Positions 25,819 through 35,469 of a DNA stretch of 41,003 nucleotides are shown piece by piece. The DNA is taken from positions 1 through 41,003 of the forward strand of contig NZ_JAJBUX010000035.1 in assembly GCF_020860125.1 (NCBI RefSeq), in the 5' to 3' direction. The stretch comes from Cloacibacillus sp. Its GTDB lineage: Bacteria; Synergistota; Synergistia; Synergistales; Synergistaceae. The position numbers and the translations under genes are program-made. Numbering within the stretch: position 1 is the first letter of the stretch; every line of letters starts with the position of its first letter. A model generated the notes under the pieces. It was not told the DNA's origin. It worked only from the letters and a program-made list of their open reading frames with translations, and made no database searches.

Positions 25819-26613
25819 ATGATTATAGACTTTCATACACACGTTTTTCCCTATAAGATGGCCGACGCGGCGATGACGAAGCTTCAGCAGCAGTGCGAGG
25901 TTCCCTATTACGCTCCGGCTACCGTGGGATCGCTTATCAGGACAATGGACGAGTGCGGCGTTGACAAAAGCGTCGTACTCAATATTGTGACGAAGGAGAC
26001 GCAACATGAACACGTCCTCTCTTTTGCAAAGGAGATAGATTCGGAGAGGCTGATATCCTTCGGCTCAGTAATGCCCGGCTCGGAATACGCCCTTGAATAC
26101 GTCTGGAAGATATCGGACGAGGGGCTCAAAGGCATAAAGCTGCATCCTCCGTTACAGCGCGCCGATGTGGACGATAAAAGGCTTTTCCCCGTTTACGATC
26201 TGGCGCGGGCGCTCAACCTCGTAGTTGTCTTTCACGCGGGCTGGGACGCGACATACAGGGATGAGATGCGCGCCTCGGTCGAAATGACAATCAATGTCGT
26301 AAAAAATTTCCCCGGCCTGAAACTCGTAGCCGCGCACATGGGCGGACTGCGCCTCGCGCGCGACGTTTTAGACCATTTGGCGGGAAAATATGACCTCTAC
26401 TTCGACACCGCCTACGCGGCCGACCCCTGGCTCGACAAAGAGATGTTCCGCGACATCATCCGCCGCCACGGCGCGGAGCGCATCCTCTTTGGCAGCGACT
26501 ACCCCTGGCACCTGCCATCAATGGAGATCAGGCTAATAAACAGCCTCGACATCGGCGAAGAGGAAAAAAAGATGATCCTCGGAGAAAACGCCGCAAAGCT
26601 GCTGGGGCTGTAA
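25819..26613 (+). CDS. Metal-dependent amidohydrolase (Amidohydro_2 family)
   Basis: A TIM-barrel hydrolase or decarboxylase of about 264 residues. The metal-binding start MIIDFHTHVFP gives His6 and His8; further ligands are the LVFHAGW and AAHMGG histidines and the terminal FGSDYPW aspartate. The family includes aminocarboxymuconate-semialdehyde-decarboxylase-like enzymes and many uncharacterised hydrolases, and I cannot assign a substrate. The ATG at 25819 matches the family start. An in-frame ATG at 25783 adds 12 unconserved residues, and neither has a clear ribosome site. It stands alone on the + strand, divergent from cbiB and convergent with the porin. Confidence 0.85.
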   Translation: MIIDFHTHVFPYKMADAAMTKLQQQCEVPYYAPATVGSLIRTMDECGVDKSVVLNIVTKETQHEHVLSFAKEIDSERLISFGSVMPGSEYALEYVWKISDEGLKGIKLHPPLQRADVDDKRLFPVYDLARALNLVVVFHAGWDATYRDEMRASVEMTINVVKNFPGLKLVAAHMGGLRLARDVLDHLAGKYDLYFDTAYAADPWLDKEMFRDIIRRHGAERILFGSDYPWHLPSMEIRLINSLDIGEEEKKMILGENAAKLLGL

Positions 26614-26625
26614 TTCTAGGAAAAT

Positions 26626-26656
26626 AGAGAAGCGAGAGAAAACTCCTCGCTTCTCT
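26626..26656. terminator. Bidirectional hairpin terminator between amidohydrolase and porin
   Basis: AGAGAAGCGAG and CTCGCTTCTCT form a perfect 11 bp stem with a 9 nt loop. The - strand side is followed by ATTTTCC and the + strand side by a T-rich stretch (TTATTTTT about 12 nt on). It lies between two convergent genes and can serve both. Confidence 0.8.
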
Positions 26657-26689
26657 TATACATCTTATTTTTCCCATGCTTTGCGAGCA

Positions 26690-28258
26690 TTAGAAGTTTA
26701 CGTCAGTACGGAAGCGTACTACTGACTCTTTTCCCCATGCGGCACTGCCGGTGTTGTCGCCATGATCGATGTTGTCATAGACAAGTTCGAAGCGGATTGC
26801 TGGTGTATATTGATAGGCAACACCAACTCCCCATTCTGTCGCGTTATCTAGCCAGTTTGTATTAAAATCAACATTTGTAAAGTGAATGAAGCTGCTCCAT
26901 TTTTTATCCCAATTTTGGTAGGCTTTTACGAACCACCATTTTGAAGTTCCGTATGGATCTGCGTACTCCATATTGCGTCCCACAAAGTCGTAATTCCCCG
27001 CACCCCCGCCTATAGAGTAGCGGTTATTGAGTCCCAAGAAAGTATTATCCTGTTGTGCGTGTTCAATCCAGAAGCCTGTGAACCCAAGTAAATCCTGTTT
27101 TATATCAAGCATGGCTTTCCATGCTTTTGGACTATCCTGAGTTTCTCCGGCCAGAGCGCCTGTGAATGCTAACGATGGTGTGGGAACATCGCGTCCTAGG
27201 TCCTGGAAATAATAAATTCCCTTGAGCTCAACGGAGGGAGTGAATTTGTATTGAGCGTAGACACCATACACATTTACGTTGTAATCTCCGTCTAGCAGGG
27301 TTCCTTCTTTCGACGGACTGTCAGTGTCGAACCAGTAGCCAGTTGCGCCCAACATGAACTTTTCGTTAGGCCTCCAGTTGATGTCAAGCACATAATTCAT
27401 CAGGGAACCGGTGTCGAGAGCTCCAAGGAGGTATTCCATGAAATAGCCGTCGTTGCGTCCTATGATGGCGGTGACGCTAAGGTCTCCCCAGCTTTTTGTA
27501 AATCGGAAACCATCGGTGCGGTAGTCGCCAAAGAGAGCGTCATTATCTCCAAACAAACCGTAAGCGCCCTCAAAATCAATCAGGAAGCGCCCGAAACGGA
27601 AACCAATGTCACACGATGGGAACCTGGTGTCAGTATACATATAAGACCACAGACTATGTTGCTGGTCCCCACGGCCGTCTCCGCCTGTGGAATTTGCCCC
27701 CGTGCGGTACTCGGCAAAGAAATACGTGTCTTCGCTAATCTGTTTTGTCAGGTAAAGGTAAAACATATTTTTCGTGAACTCATTTTTTGCGCCATTTGCA
27801 AAAGTCGAATTGAAGTAATGTTTACCGCTGTCGCTGCCTGCAAACTTAGCATCGAAGCTGAACGTACCCTGTATTCTCCAGCCGCCAAGTCTTTCTTCAA
27901 GAATAGCGGATCTCTTGTCGAGCATATCGACCTTTACTCCAAGTGCGTCGAGCTCATCCTTGAATTCTAGCACGAGCTTTTTGAGAAGCACGAGATCCTG
28001 TTCGTCCGCTTTTTCGATATTTATTGATGACAGCATACGGGCGACTGCAGAGGCCATTTCATAACGATTGACAGGATTTGTTCCTTTAAAAATATCGTTG
28101 GAATAGCCAGATAGAATGCCGCGTGAGGTCAAAAGTTTCATTGCATCATATGCCCAATACCCTTGGGGGACGTCCATAAACGCGTTTGCCATCGAAGGAG
28201 TCGGAGCCGCAAAAGCCAAAATTAAAACAAGTAAAGAGACTGCCACAAAAGTTTTCAT
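26690..28258 (-). CDS. SLH-domain outer-membrane porin (OmpM-like)
   Basis: A 522-residue exported protein. After a signal peptide (residues 1-~25, ending PSMANA) there is one SLH domain, about residues 27-80 (FMDVPQGYWAYDAMKLLTSR, then a GYSND and NRYEMASAVARML segment). A short coiled-coil-like stretch follows (about residues 85-125, KLVLEFKDELDALGVKVDML). The rest is a beta-rich barrel with alternating aromatic strands, ending in a terminal Phe. This layout (SLH anchor to cell wall, coiled coil, barrel) is known from Negativicutes, Synergistota and other deep-branching diderms. The ATG at 28258 has an AAGGTGG ribosome site; the in-frame GTG four codons upstream has not. It is AT-richer than the cobalamin genes. 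Confidence 0.9.
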   Translation of the reverse strand: MKTFVAVSLLVLILAFAAPTPSMANAFMDVPQGYWAYDAMKLLTSRGILSGYSNDIFKGTNPVNRYEMASAVARMLSSINIEKADEQDLVLLKKLVLEFKDELDALGVKVDMLDKRSAILEERLGGWRIQGTFSFDAKFAGSDSGKHYFNSTFANGAKNEFTKNMFYLYLTKQISEDTYFFAEYRTGANSTGGDGRGDQQHSLWSYMYTDTRFPSCDIGFRFGRFLIDFEGAYGLFGDNDALFGDYRTDGFRFTKSWGDLSVTAIIGRNDGYFMEYLLGALDTGSLMNYVLDINWRPNEKFMLGATGYWFDTDSPSKEGTLLDGDYNVNVYGVYAQYKFTPSVELKGIYYFQDLGRDVPTPSLAFTGALAGETQDSPKAWKAMLDIKQDLLGFTGFWIEHAQQDNTFLGLNNRYSIGGGAGNYDFVGRNMEYADPYGTSKWWFVKAYQNWDKKWSSFIHFTNVDFNTNWLDNATEWGVGVAYQYTPAIRFELVYDNIDHGDNTGSAAWGKESVVRFRTDVNF

Positions 28259-28333
28259 GTTAATAGCCACCTTCTTCGGTTTTTATGAATTTCGGGACGG
28301 TGCCTAGTCTAATATTTTTCTGTAGGATCCGTA

Positions 28334-29638
28334 TTAATGGAGTATAGGGGAATACTCGTCAGGGCAATATTTTGCCTTAGCATAAGTTAGAATATAATAA
28401 AGAACTGCGCTAACAAAATAGCTCTGTATAGCAGGGATACCCAATGGATGTATATACTGAGTAAAATACCCTACCGTTATACCTGCCGACATGGCTATAG
28501 TTGCGAGCCAGTTCCATGCCAGCCTGTCGCGCCAGACCTTCCTGGAAATGAGGAAAAAGTCTGTTGCCATAATGGCGCCAACGGCAGGAAACATTAGCCC
28601 AGTCAGAAACAGGAAATCCATAAAATGATCGAGGATACCCATAAGTGCTATGACCAACGCGATGACCGAGCCAATAGTCGTGTACATCTTTCGCTGGAAT
28701 TCATTTTTTGCATCGAACATATTACTAAGGCAAAGTCCCATCGAATAGACGCATACGAGTTGGGATGTCCACTGTGCAAGCCAGAGAATCAGGAACCCCC
28801 ACCACCCAAAGCCCAGCCCTTTCATGATGGCGACAATGTCAAAGGTCCCCTTTCCCACCCCCATTACCGCACCCATCATAAAGAGCATGAAACCGACAAT
28901 TAATACGCCTATGGGGACCATTGCCGCATTTTTGATAGTTGGCTTACAGAAGCGAGTATAGTCTGCCATTATGACCATCTGTGAGACGTTTGCTCCGACG
29001 ATTAAGCTTATTGCCTCTGTCGTTAGCATTTTCTGTTCAGGCTGGAAATTAACAAGTGTGTCGAAACCTACGCCTTTGATCGACAAGTAGAAACCTGCGA
29101 TACATAGCAGGACGCCTCCTGGGACGGCTACGTAATCGACCCATTTCACTGAGGAATATCCGAATATTGGTGGTAGTGCAAATAAAATACCTGCAATGAT
29201 TGTCATAACGATCCACGTACCCTTTTGTGAAGTGTAATCTATGTTGAACATTGTACATAGCGCATTGCCGGTTATAGAAGTTTGGATCACCCACCAACCA
29301 ATTAGGTTAAGCATTATTATGAGAGATATAACATATTTCGATTGTAAAGATCCAAAAGACGAGCGTGTTATGACAGTTGAGGAGCGTCCAGTGAGCGCAC
29401 CGAGATGGCAGTTAATGCTGTCAAATATCCATGTTATCCCCAACAGGGCAAACAGGGAGATGAAAACAAACTGTTTCAGACTGAAATTCGCGATTACGCC
29501 ACTGCCTGTCATGATAACACTGATGGCGAATTCACAGCCGGCCCAGACAATTGCGGCGTTCACCCAAGATTCTCTTTTACTAGGAGGTATCGGCAGTATT
29601 CCCGCTTCGTTGTTGACGGTATTATTTTCCGTTGACAT
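28334..29638 (-). CDS. NCS1-family nucleobase/hydantoin permease (cytosine permease-like)
   Basis: A cation-coupled transporter of 434 residues with about twelve hydrophobic segments. The N-terminal RESWVNAAIVWAGCEFAISVIMTGSGV, the FGSLQSKYV segment and the ADYTRFCK motif near residue 235 are typical of NCS1 (CodB/PucI/Mhp1). The ATG at 29638 has a GGAG site 11 nt upstream; the frame extends to 29743, but that region overlaps the terminator hairpin. It lies downstream of hyuB, so hydantoin, allantoin, creatinine-type or pyrimidine substrates are plausible; the substrate is inferred. Confidence 0.88.
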   Translation of the reverse strand: MSTENNTVNNEAGILPIPPSKRESWVNAAIVWAGCEFAISVIMTGSGVIANFSLKQFVFISLFALLGITWIFDSINCHLGALTGRSSTVITRSSFGSLQSKYVISLIIMLNLIGWWVIQTSITGNALCTMFNIDYTSQKGTWIVMTIIAGILFALPPIFGYSSVKWVDYVAVPGGVLLCIAGFYLSIKGVGFDTLVNFQPEQKMLTTEAISLIVGANVSQMVIMADYTRFCKPTIKNAAMVPIGVLIVGFMLFMMGAVMGVGKGTFDIVAIMKGLGFGWWGFLILWLAQWTSQLVCVYSMGLCLSNMFDAKNEFQRKMYTTIGSVIALVIALMGILDHFMDFLFLTGLMFPAVGAIMATDFFLISRKVWRDRLAWNWLATIAMSAGITVGYFTQYIHPLGIPAIQSYFVSAVLYYILTYAKAKYCPDEYSPILH

Positions 29639-29723
29639 GGGTGTATCTGCTCCTTTCTGTTCAAATCTTTTGCTGTTGGAAATGAGATTTGTGAAGGTAC
29701 GGGTTATGGAAAATAAGTAAAGA

Positions 29724-29755
29724 GAAAGGAGCGCAGAACGCATTGCGCTCCTTTC
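29724..29755 (-). terminator. Hairpin between hyuB and the permease gene
   Basis: GAAAGGAGCGCA and TGCGCTCCTTTC form a perfect 12 bp stem with an 8 nt loop. On the - strand it follows the hyuB stop by about 20 nt, with a T-rich but interrupted tail (TCTTTACTTATTTT). It may terminate or attenuate between hyuB and the permease. Confidence 0.7.
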
Positions 29756-29774
29756 TTGTTGCCGCAGAAATGTA

Positions 29775-31512
29775 CTATGCGTTCCTGAGTGATTTGGTCA
29801 TGGTCTCATCGATGTCCCCGATTTCACTTAGTACGACGCCGTATGCGGTCCTGGCCTCTTCCCGGCTGATGTACTCCTGCAAATAGTCCTCGCGGACCTT
29901 CTGAGGATCTCTTTCGAACGAGCAGCCGAATCCGCCGCCGCCGCCTGTATACACGGTAGCCGTAGTACCTTTGGCCATCGGGTAGGCGTTGACTTTTAGC
30001 ATTTCTTTCACATCTCCGCCGCTTCGTACTACGACGTTTGGTTTGGCTCCATCCTTGCCGCCTTTAATACCCCAGGCCGGAGTTACAGAGCGTTCAAACC
30101 AGAGATAGAGGAAGGTATCATCATAGAGAGCTTCGTATTCCTTAATGATCCCGAGCCCGCCACGATTACGTCCGGGGCCTCCGGAGTCACGACGCAGACT
30201 GAAACTGTTGATACGGACGGGGTAGTTGTTCTCGAAAACCTCGACGGGTATGTTTTTATAGGCTCCATTTGATACGTTGATAAGAGCGTCGGAGCCGTCT
30301 GCTGTTTCGTATGCGCCCCAGCCGCCGACGGTCGCTTCGACGTAAAGATAGTTTTGGTTGTATCTTGGGTCATGCCCTGAGAGGTAAACGACCATTGAAT
30401 CGCCATAGTGAGCTGCGCTGACGCGTTCGGGGCAAATATTTTCAAGCGCTTTGGGGATGAGGTCGATCAGTAATCCAAGCGATGAAAAGTACCATGCGCA
30501 CGCCGACGGTTCCTCGGCTGTAAAGATAGATTTCTTCGGAGCTTTTATCTTGAGATGCCTGAAGCATCCGCCGTTTACCGGTGCGTCGGGTGATACTATC
30601 ATCTTATAAGCCATGCGTGTTGCAGATATGGTCTGTGCGAAGCCACAGTTTGTGGATCCCTTAGCCGAGGGGGCGGAGCCCTCAAGATCAACAGTCATTT
30701 CACCGTCTTCGATAGTAATGGTCATATTAACGAAGATAGGTTTCATCACAGTGCCGTCGTTGTCAAGATAACCAGAGGCGCGGTAAATGCCGTTCTCGAA
30801 GGAACTGACGACCTCTTTTTCCATTATTTCCGACTGGAGAAATATGTCATGGATACTGTCACGCACAGTGTTGTGACCGAAACGCCTTACTATTTCTATG
30901 AAGCGTTTCTCACCAGTTTTGCACGCAGCGATCTGAGCGTTCATGTCGCCCATGGCGGAACGGTAGAAGCGCGTATTGCGGCATATCATGTCTGCAAGGT
31001 CATTTTTTAACACGCCTCGGTCCATTATTTTCATTGGAGGAATACGGAGTCCTTCTTGAAATATCTCTGTTGAGTCAAGCGGATATCCAGGGTCTTTTGA
31101 ACCAATGTCCAGCCAATGCGCTCTGTTTGCTGTGAAGCCGCATAGCTTACCTTCATAGAATATTGGAGAAAGGAATGTCATATCGTTGAGGTGAGCGCCT
31201 GTCATATAACAGTCGTTCAGGACGTAGACATCACCTTCATTCATTATAGTTTTCGATACCGCCGATATATTCTGTTGTTGACTTGATAGTGACTTCAAGG
31301 TTCCCGAGGAACATTGGTACGCCAACGGAAAGCCCGAGAGCATCGGCATTTTCATCGAATAACCCAGCTGCACAGTCCTTTGATTCGTAAATGATAGGAG
31401 AGTACGAACTACGGTATAGGCATTCATTCATTTCCTTAGCTGCCGAAATGAAAGCGTTGCGCATTATTTCTGTTGTAATAGGATTTCCTCTGAATTGCTC
31501 GTGGTTGCTCAT
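29775..31512 (-). pseudogene. hyuB: Hydantoinase/oxoprolinase subunit B, frameshifted
   Basis: The gene begins at the ATG at 31512, behind a GGAGG ribosome site 6-7 nt upstream. The first frame encodes the normal HyuB N-terminus (NPITTEIMRNAFISAAKEMNE, then YRSSYSPIIYESKDCAAGLFDE) and ends at TGA 31237-31239. The rest of the protein, from NEGDVYVLNDCYMTGAHLND to the end at 29775, is in the next frame. The whole span is 1738 bases, one more than a multiple of three, so about one extra base lies near 31240-31257, around a run of four A. The second frame alone is open for 550 codons from 31427, but its first ~55 residues do not look like HyuB. The intact protein would be about 578 residues and would hydrolyse a cyclic amide with HyuA. 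Mutation, sequencing error and +1 frameshifting are all possible. Confidence 0.87.
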
Positions 31513-31543
31513 ATTTTCTCCTCCCTGCTTAATTGTGCCTATA

Positions 31544-33574
31544 TCACATTTTTGTGATGATAATGTTTTCATAGCCGTCTACATGGATAGAGTATCCAGG
31601 CGGTACGACAGTCGTGGCACTGAGTTCTTCTATAACGGCAGGGCCTCCGAACTTTGTGCCGGGCACGAGTTCTTTTCTCATAAAGATGCCAGTTTCTATC
31701 TCCTTGCCGGAGAATATTACGGAAGTTTTCTTATATGGAACGGCTTTCGCATCTGTCTTTTCTGGCAGTGCCGCCTTTTGGACTCTATCAATCTGACCGA
31801 TGCCCGCTAACCTAATGTTGACTATCTCAATAGCGCCGTTAGGGTTATGGTGTCCGTAAACTTACTGGTGGTATTCGTTGTAAGCGTCTTTGAGTCCATT
31901 TATAGTTTCTTGCGTGATTTCATTACCCTTGAATTCGACGTTGAGCGTGTAGTCCTGTCCGACATAGCGCATATCGATAGTTTTTTCGTATACGATCTCA
32001 TCCTGTGAGATATACTGTTGGAGCAGCAACTCGGATATTTCATTTTTCATCTTCGCGTACAGATCTCTAATTTTGTCGATGTCAGCATTTTCAAGGTTTT
32101 CGCGGTAGGTTCGCACTGTGTCCTGACGCAGATCGCACTGATGCATCCCCCATGCCGAGTATGCGCCCGGCATCTGTGGTACAATTATGGTCTTGATACC
32201 GAGCTCTTCTGCTATGAATACCGCATGCATGGGGCCGGCACCACCAAATGCAACAATAGCGAAATCGCGTGGGTCGATACCCTTACGGACCGTTATCTGA
32301 CGAATTATTCCTGCCATGTTAGCATTGGCTATTTGGCATATTCCTTCGGCTGTTGTTAAACAGTCCATTCCTATTTGGTGGGCGACATTTTGTATCGCCT
32401 TCAGCGCAGCCTCCGTGTCTAGTGTCATGCGACCGCCAAGGAAGTTTCGAGCGTCGATTCTTCCTAGCGCCAGGTTTGCGTCGGTAACTGTGGCCTCCGT
32501 GCCGCCATTGCCGTAACAGGCTGGTCCGGGATTTGAGCCGGCGCTCTTTGGGCCAACACGGAGCCCTTTACCCTCTATGCTGACAAGGCTGCCGCCACCG
32601 GCACCAATGGTGTAGACATTGACCATCGGTGAGAGGATAGGGAAACCCTCTAGACATGTTTCCGTTGAAACATCGGGTTTACCATCTATCAGGATACTGA
32701 CGTCAAAGCTCATTCCCCCCATGTCGATGCCTATGAGGTTTTTATATCCAAGTGTTTCGAAGAGGGCATTTTTCCCAATGGCGCCACCGACAGGACCGGA
32801 CATGAGAGTGTATATTGGTTTCTCCTTTGCTACCTCTGAGGTCATGAGGCCACCGTTTGACTGCATGATATGTATTGGACGCATGTAGTTCTTACTTAAC
32901 ATACGGCTCTCAAGAAGCGAGAGGTAATCTCTCATGATTGGAGCGATATAGGCGTTAACTGTCGAAGTGCTTGTTCTTTCATATTCACGCCATTCTCTAG
33001 CGACGCTGTGCGATGTCGTTATCTGTGTGTTGGGTAGGAGTTTGCCGATAATTTCTGTTGCCCTTAACTCATGTTCTGGGTTAATGTATGAGTTGATAAG
33101 GCAGATGACAACGGAATCATACCCATTTTTTTCAATTTTGGCGGCCGCTTCCCTCACGCTTTCTTCATTGAGTGGGGTGCTAACGCTTCCGTCAAAGAGG
33201 ATTCTTTCTGTTATCTCGAATACGTCACTTCTTTTTACGAGCGGAACGGCTTTTTTATAAAATCTGTCATACATCTCTGGCCGGTCTCCACGGGCAATCT
33301 CATAAATGTCCCTGAATCCCTTTGTGGTTACGATGGCGACCTTTGCACCATGACGCTCAAGAAAGGCATTTAATCCAACTGTTGTGCCATGAACAAAGAA
33401 ATCGATTTCCGAATAATTGGAGATCTCCATATCTAGGCCGTTGATAATCGCGTCGGAGAGATTATCGTGGGTCGTCAGCGTCTTTCCTTCTTTGTACGTT
33501 TTTGTCTGTCCGTCATAAAATATAAAGTCTGTGAATGTTCCGCCAATGTCAACTGAAACTCTGTATCTGCCCAT
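31544..33574 (-). pseudogene. hyuA: Hydantoinase/oxoprolinase subunit A, interrupted by one in-frame TAA
   Basis: An ATP-dependent HyuA/OplA-type subunit. The start at 33574 follows a strong AGGAGG site and opens with YRVSVDIGGTFTDF, the actin-like nucleotide-binding motif; GIDMGGMSFDVS and FGGAGPMHA further on are also diagnostic. Codon 571 (31862-31864) is TAA. The same frame then continues without loss as VYGHHNPNGAIEIVNIRL through GGPAVIEELSATTVVPPG to a final TGA at 31544-31546, giving the normal length of about 676 residues. The C-terminal ~105 residues are thus cut off by a single codon. The truncated 570-residue protein would lack the end of the C-terminal domain. It starts 10 nt after the DUF3830 gene and ends 31 nt before hyuB. 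Confidence 0.88.
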
Positions 33575-33584
33575 AATTGCCTCC

Positions 33585-34022
33585 TTACTCCGGTAGTAGC
33601 TCTACCCTGACTTTCTCAAAACCTAGGCTCCATATACGCTCTCCTATGGCTTCGAGCATCTTCTCCTCTTCCCACAAAACCCTGCCGATAACGTTAACTG
33701 TGATCTGGCCTCCATGGAAACCCAGCTTTTCTGCTCCATAAAACATAGATAATGTTTCTGGTGCGTGATTTTGATCTTTAAAATCCCAGTCTCTCCAGTA
33801 AACGAGGTCAAACTTACTGACAACGCATGTCTGGTTTTCTTTCTCTGGCAGATGCAGTGTTTTGATGGGAATATATATCTCTCTACCGCACCATCGTGTG
33901 TGCTGCACCTGACTTTCGACAGGTATTATTTCCAGAACTGATGTCACAGTTGAAGCGGCGTCATCCCTGAGTCTTGTCGTTAGAAAACCTCCGCGTTCGA
34001 AGTGAAACTTAAAGTAAGACAT
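33585..34022 (-). CDS. DUF3830-like protein (cyclophilin-like fold)
   Basis: A 145-residue protein with the pattern of DUF3830: an N-terminal FKFHFERGG strand, a central SQVQHTRWCGREIYIP segment and a DLVYWRDWD motif followed by LSMFYGAEK. DUF3830 members have a predicted cyclophilin-like barrel and often occur with hydantoinase or amide-catabolism genes; their biochemical role is not established. A GGGAGGTGA ribosome site precedes the ATG. It is the first gene of the DUF3830-hyuA-hyuB block. Confidence 0.72.
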   Translation of the reverse strand: MSYFKFHFERGGFLTTRLRDDAASTVTSVLEIIPVESQVQHTRWCGREIYIPIKTLHLPEKENQTCVVSKFDLVYWRDWDFKDQNHAPETLSMFYGAEKLGFHGGQITVNVIGRVLWEEEKMLEAIGERIWSLGFEKVRVELLPE

Positions 34023-34460
34023 AGTTCACCTCCCCAAATATTTTGTTTTATCCTTGTGATTCAGTGATATTAGTTTAATATTTCTTGGGGGAATAAAAGT
34101 TGAATGAAATAATACGTGAGGTGGAACGGAAACGGAATTATAATGGAATTGTAAGAAAAATGACAATTAAATTTATTTAACAATTTGTAGTGCATGAATA
34201 AATGATAATTATTTTTCTTTATTATAGCTTGTGGTCGTGTAGTTGAGATTTAGAGTAGAAAAACTAGATTCATTATCTATTTTTTGTCGAACATATTTGA
34301 ACGTATGTAAGAAATGTGGGGTTATTTTAATCATCTTGTAAAATTATGCATAAATCCACGGCATAACATCGCGAAAATGCTACGAAGCTGATGATAAAAA
34401 CAGGGCGGAACGTTTATTGGCTCCGCCCGTAGGAAAAATCTTGCCGGGGTTTATACGGAA
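34023..34460. other. AT-rich intergenic region upstream of the hyu block
   Basis: About 440 bases with no credible gene. The left part should hold the - strand promoter of the DUF3830-hyuA-hyuB block. A weak candidate is TTCAAC then, 18 bp on, TATTAA, around 34070-34110, but I would not rely on it. The right part ends in the terminator of the regulator gene at 34396-34428. No repeats or RNA gene were recognised. Confidence 0.5.
34396..34428 (-). terminator. Intrinsic terminator of the response-regulator gene
   Basis: GGGCGGA and TCCGCCC form a 7 bp GC-rich stem (34403-34428), followed on the - strand by TGTTTTTA. It lies 33 bases beyond the stop of the regulator gene, so regulator and hyu block are separate transcription units. 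Confidence 0.8.
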
Positions 34461-35264
34461 TCAGTTTGTGAGGAATCTTTCAAGCCCCGCTTGCCTATAC
34501 TCCGCCCAACTATAATCCATCATGTATTGTCCAAAATACATATGCTTTACTTCTTTATCTCCGTTCAATAATCTGTAAAGATCACAGTCAATGCTGTCGA
34601 CGCTAATGCTCCTGCTGCCGCGGCTTAAAATTATTATGTGTCCGGCGCCGGCTTCGTCAAGTTGGTTCTGCAGTGAACGTCCCACCTTTGAGTAAAGACT
34701 TTGTGTCATCTCGTCGTTTGCTCGATTCTCCCAAAGTGTTCCTATGGCCTGGTCACTCGTTACTATCCCTCCTTGGCGGTCGATAAGCATCGCTAGTAGT
34801 TCCTTTGCCTTCGAGCTTCTGAAAGGTATGGGCGTATCATCTACGAACAGGTCGAAATATCCGAAGGTGCGGGCAAAGATGTGCTTTTTATTTTTTTTAT
34901 TGAGGAAAAGGTCTGATGCCTTGATTGCGTAGTCAAGGTCCTCCGCTGTATAGGGTATAAGGATGTAAGCGCCGACATTGACGCGGACCGCCTCGAGGAC
35001 ATAATGATAGGTTTCCGCCCCAGTTATGTAAAGTAGCCTTACATCGTGATAAACAGAACGAATTTGTGTTCCCATTTTGATGCCTAATTCCCCGAGAGAA
35101 TTGATATCAAGCACGACCATGTCGGCCCCGTTGCTCTGCAGATACCGCCACGCTTCATCCAATCCTGGAAATGATTTAGGGTCTGGCAGATAATCTAACT
35201 TGGCAGCGGCATTAAAAAAAGGAGCCAGCTGGTCTTCGCAGTTGCCTATGATTATGCTCTTCAA
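34461..35264 (-). CDS. Transcriptional regulator: degenerate receiver domain + OmpR/SARP-type winged helix
   Basis: A 267-residue protein. Residues 1-~120 have a CheY-like receiver: acidic Glu10-Asp11, candidate phospho-acceptor Asp53 in MVVLDIN, and Thr81. The conserved switch lysine (usually K-P-F/Y) is replaced by ILIPYT (Ile), so phosphorylation-dependent switching may be lost. Residues ~128-205 form a winged-helix domain (RTFGYFDLFVDDTPIPFRSSKAKELLAML), and the remainder resembles the start of a BTAD-like helical region. The start is TTG at 35264, supported by a GGAGG site 7 nt upstream. It probably controls the adjacent hyu/permease block (inference from position). Confidence 0.82.
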   Translation of the reverse strand: MKSIIIGNCEDQLAPFFNAAAKLDYLPDPKSFPGLDEAWRYLQSNGADMVVLDINSLGELGIKMGTQIRSVYHDVRLLYITGAETYHYVLEAVRVNVGAYILIPYTAEDLDYAIKASDLFLNKKNKKHIFARTFGYFDLFVDDTPIPFRSSKAKELLAMLIDRQGGIVTSDQAIGTLWENRANDEMTQSLYSKVGRSLQNQLDEAGAGHIIILSRGSRSISVDSIDCDLYRLLNGDKEVKHMYFGQYMMDYSWAEYRQAGLERFLTN

Positions 35265-35469
35265 GCGCGTTCCTCCTCTCTTTTTGTCAGGATAGTATCT
35301 ACCGATCTAGGATGATAAGTGCGCTAGGATATTCAATTGTATTGTGTATGTCATCGTTCAATTATACAAGTATAATACGCCATTATCTTCTTATCGGGAA
35401 CCATTTTTATATAACCGCACAAAATGGAATAAAAAAATGCTTTAAGGTTTTTCTCTTTTTTACAATGTT

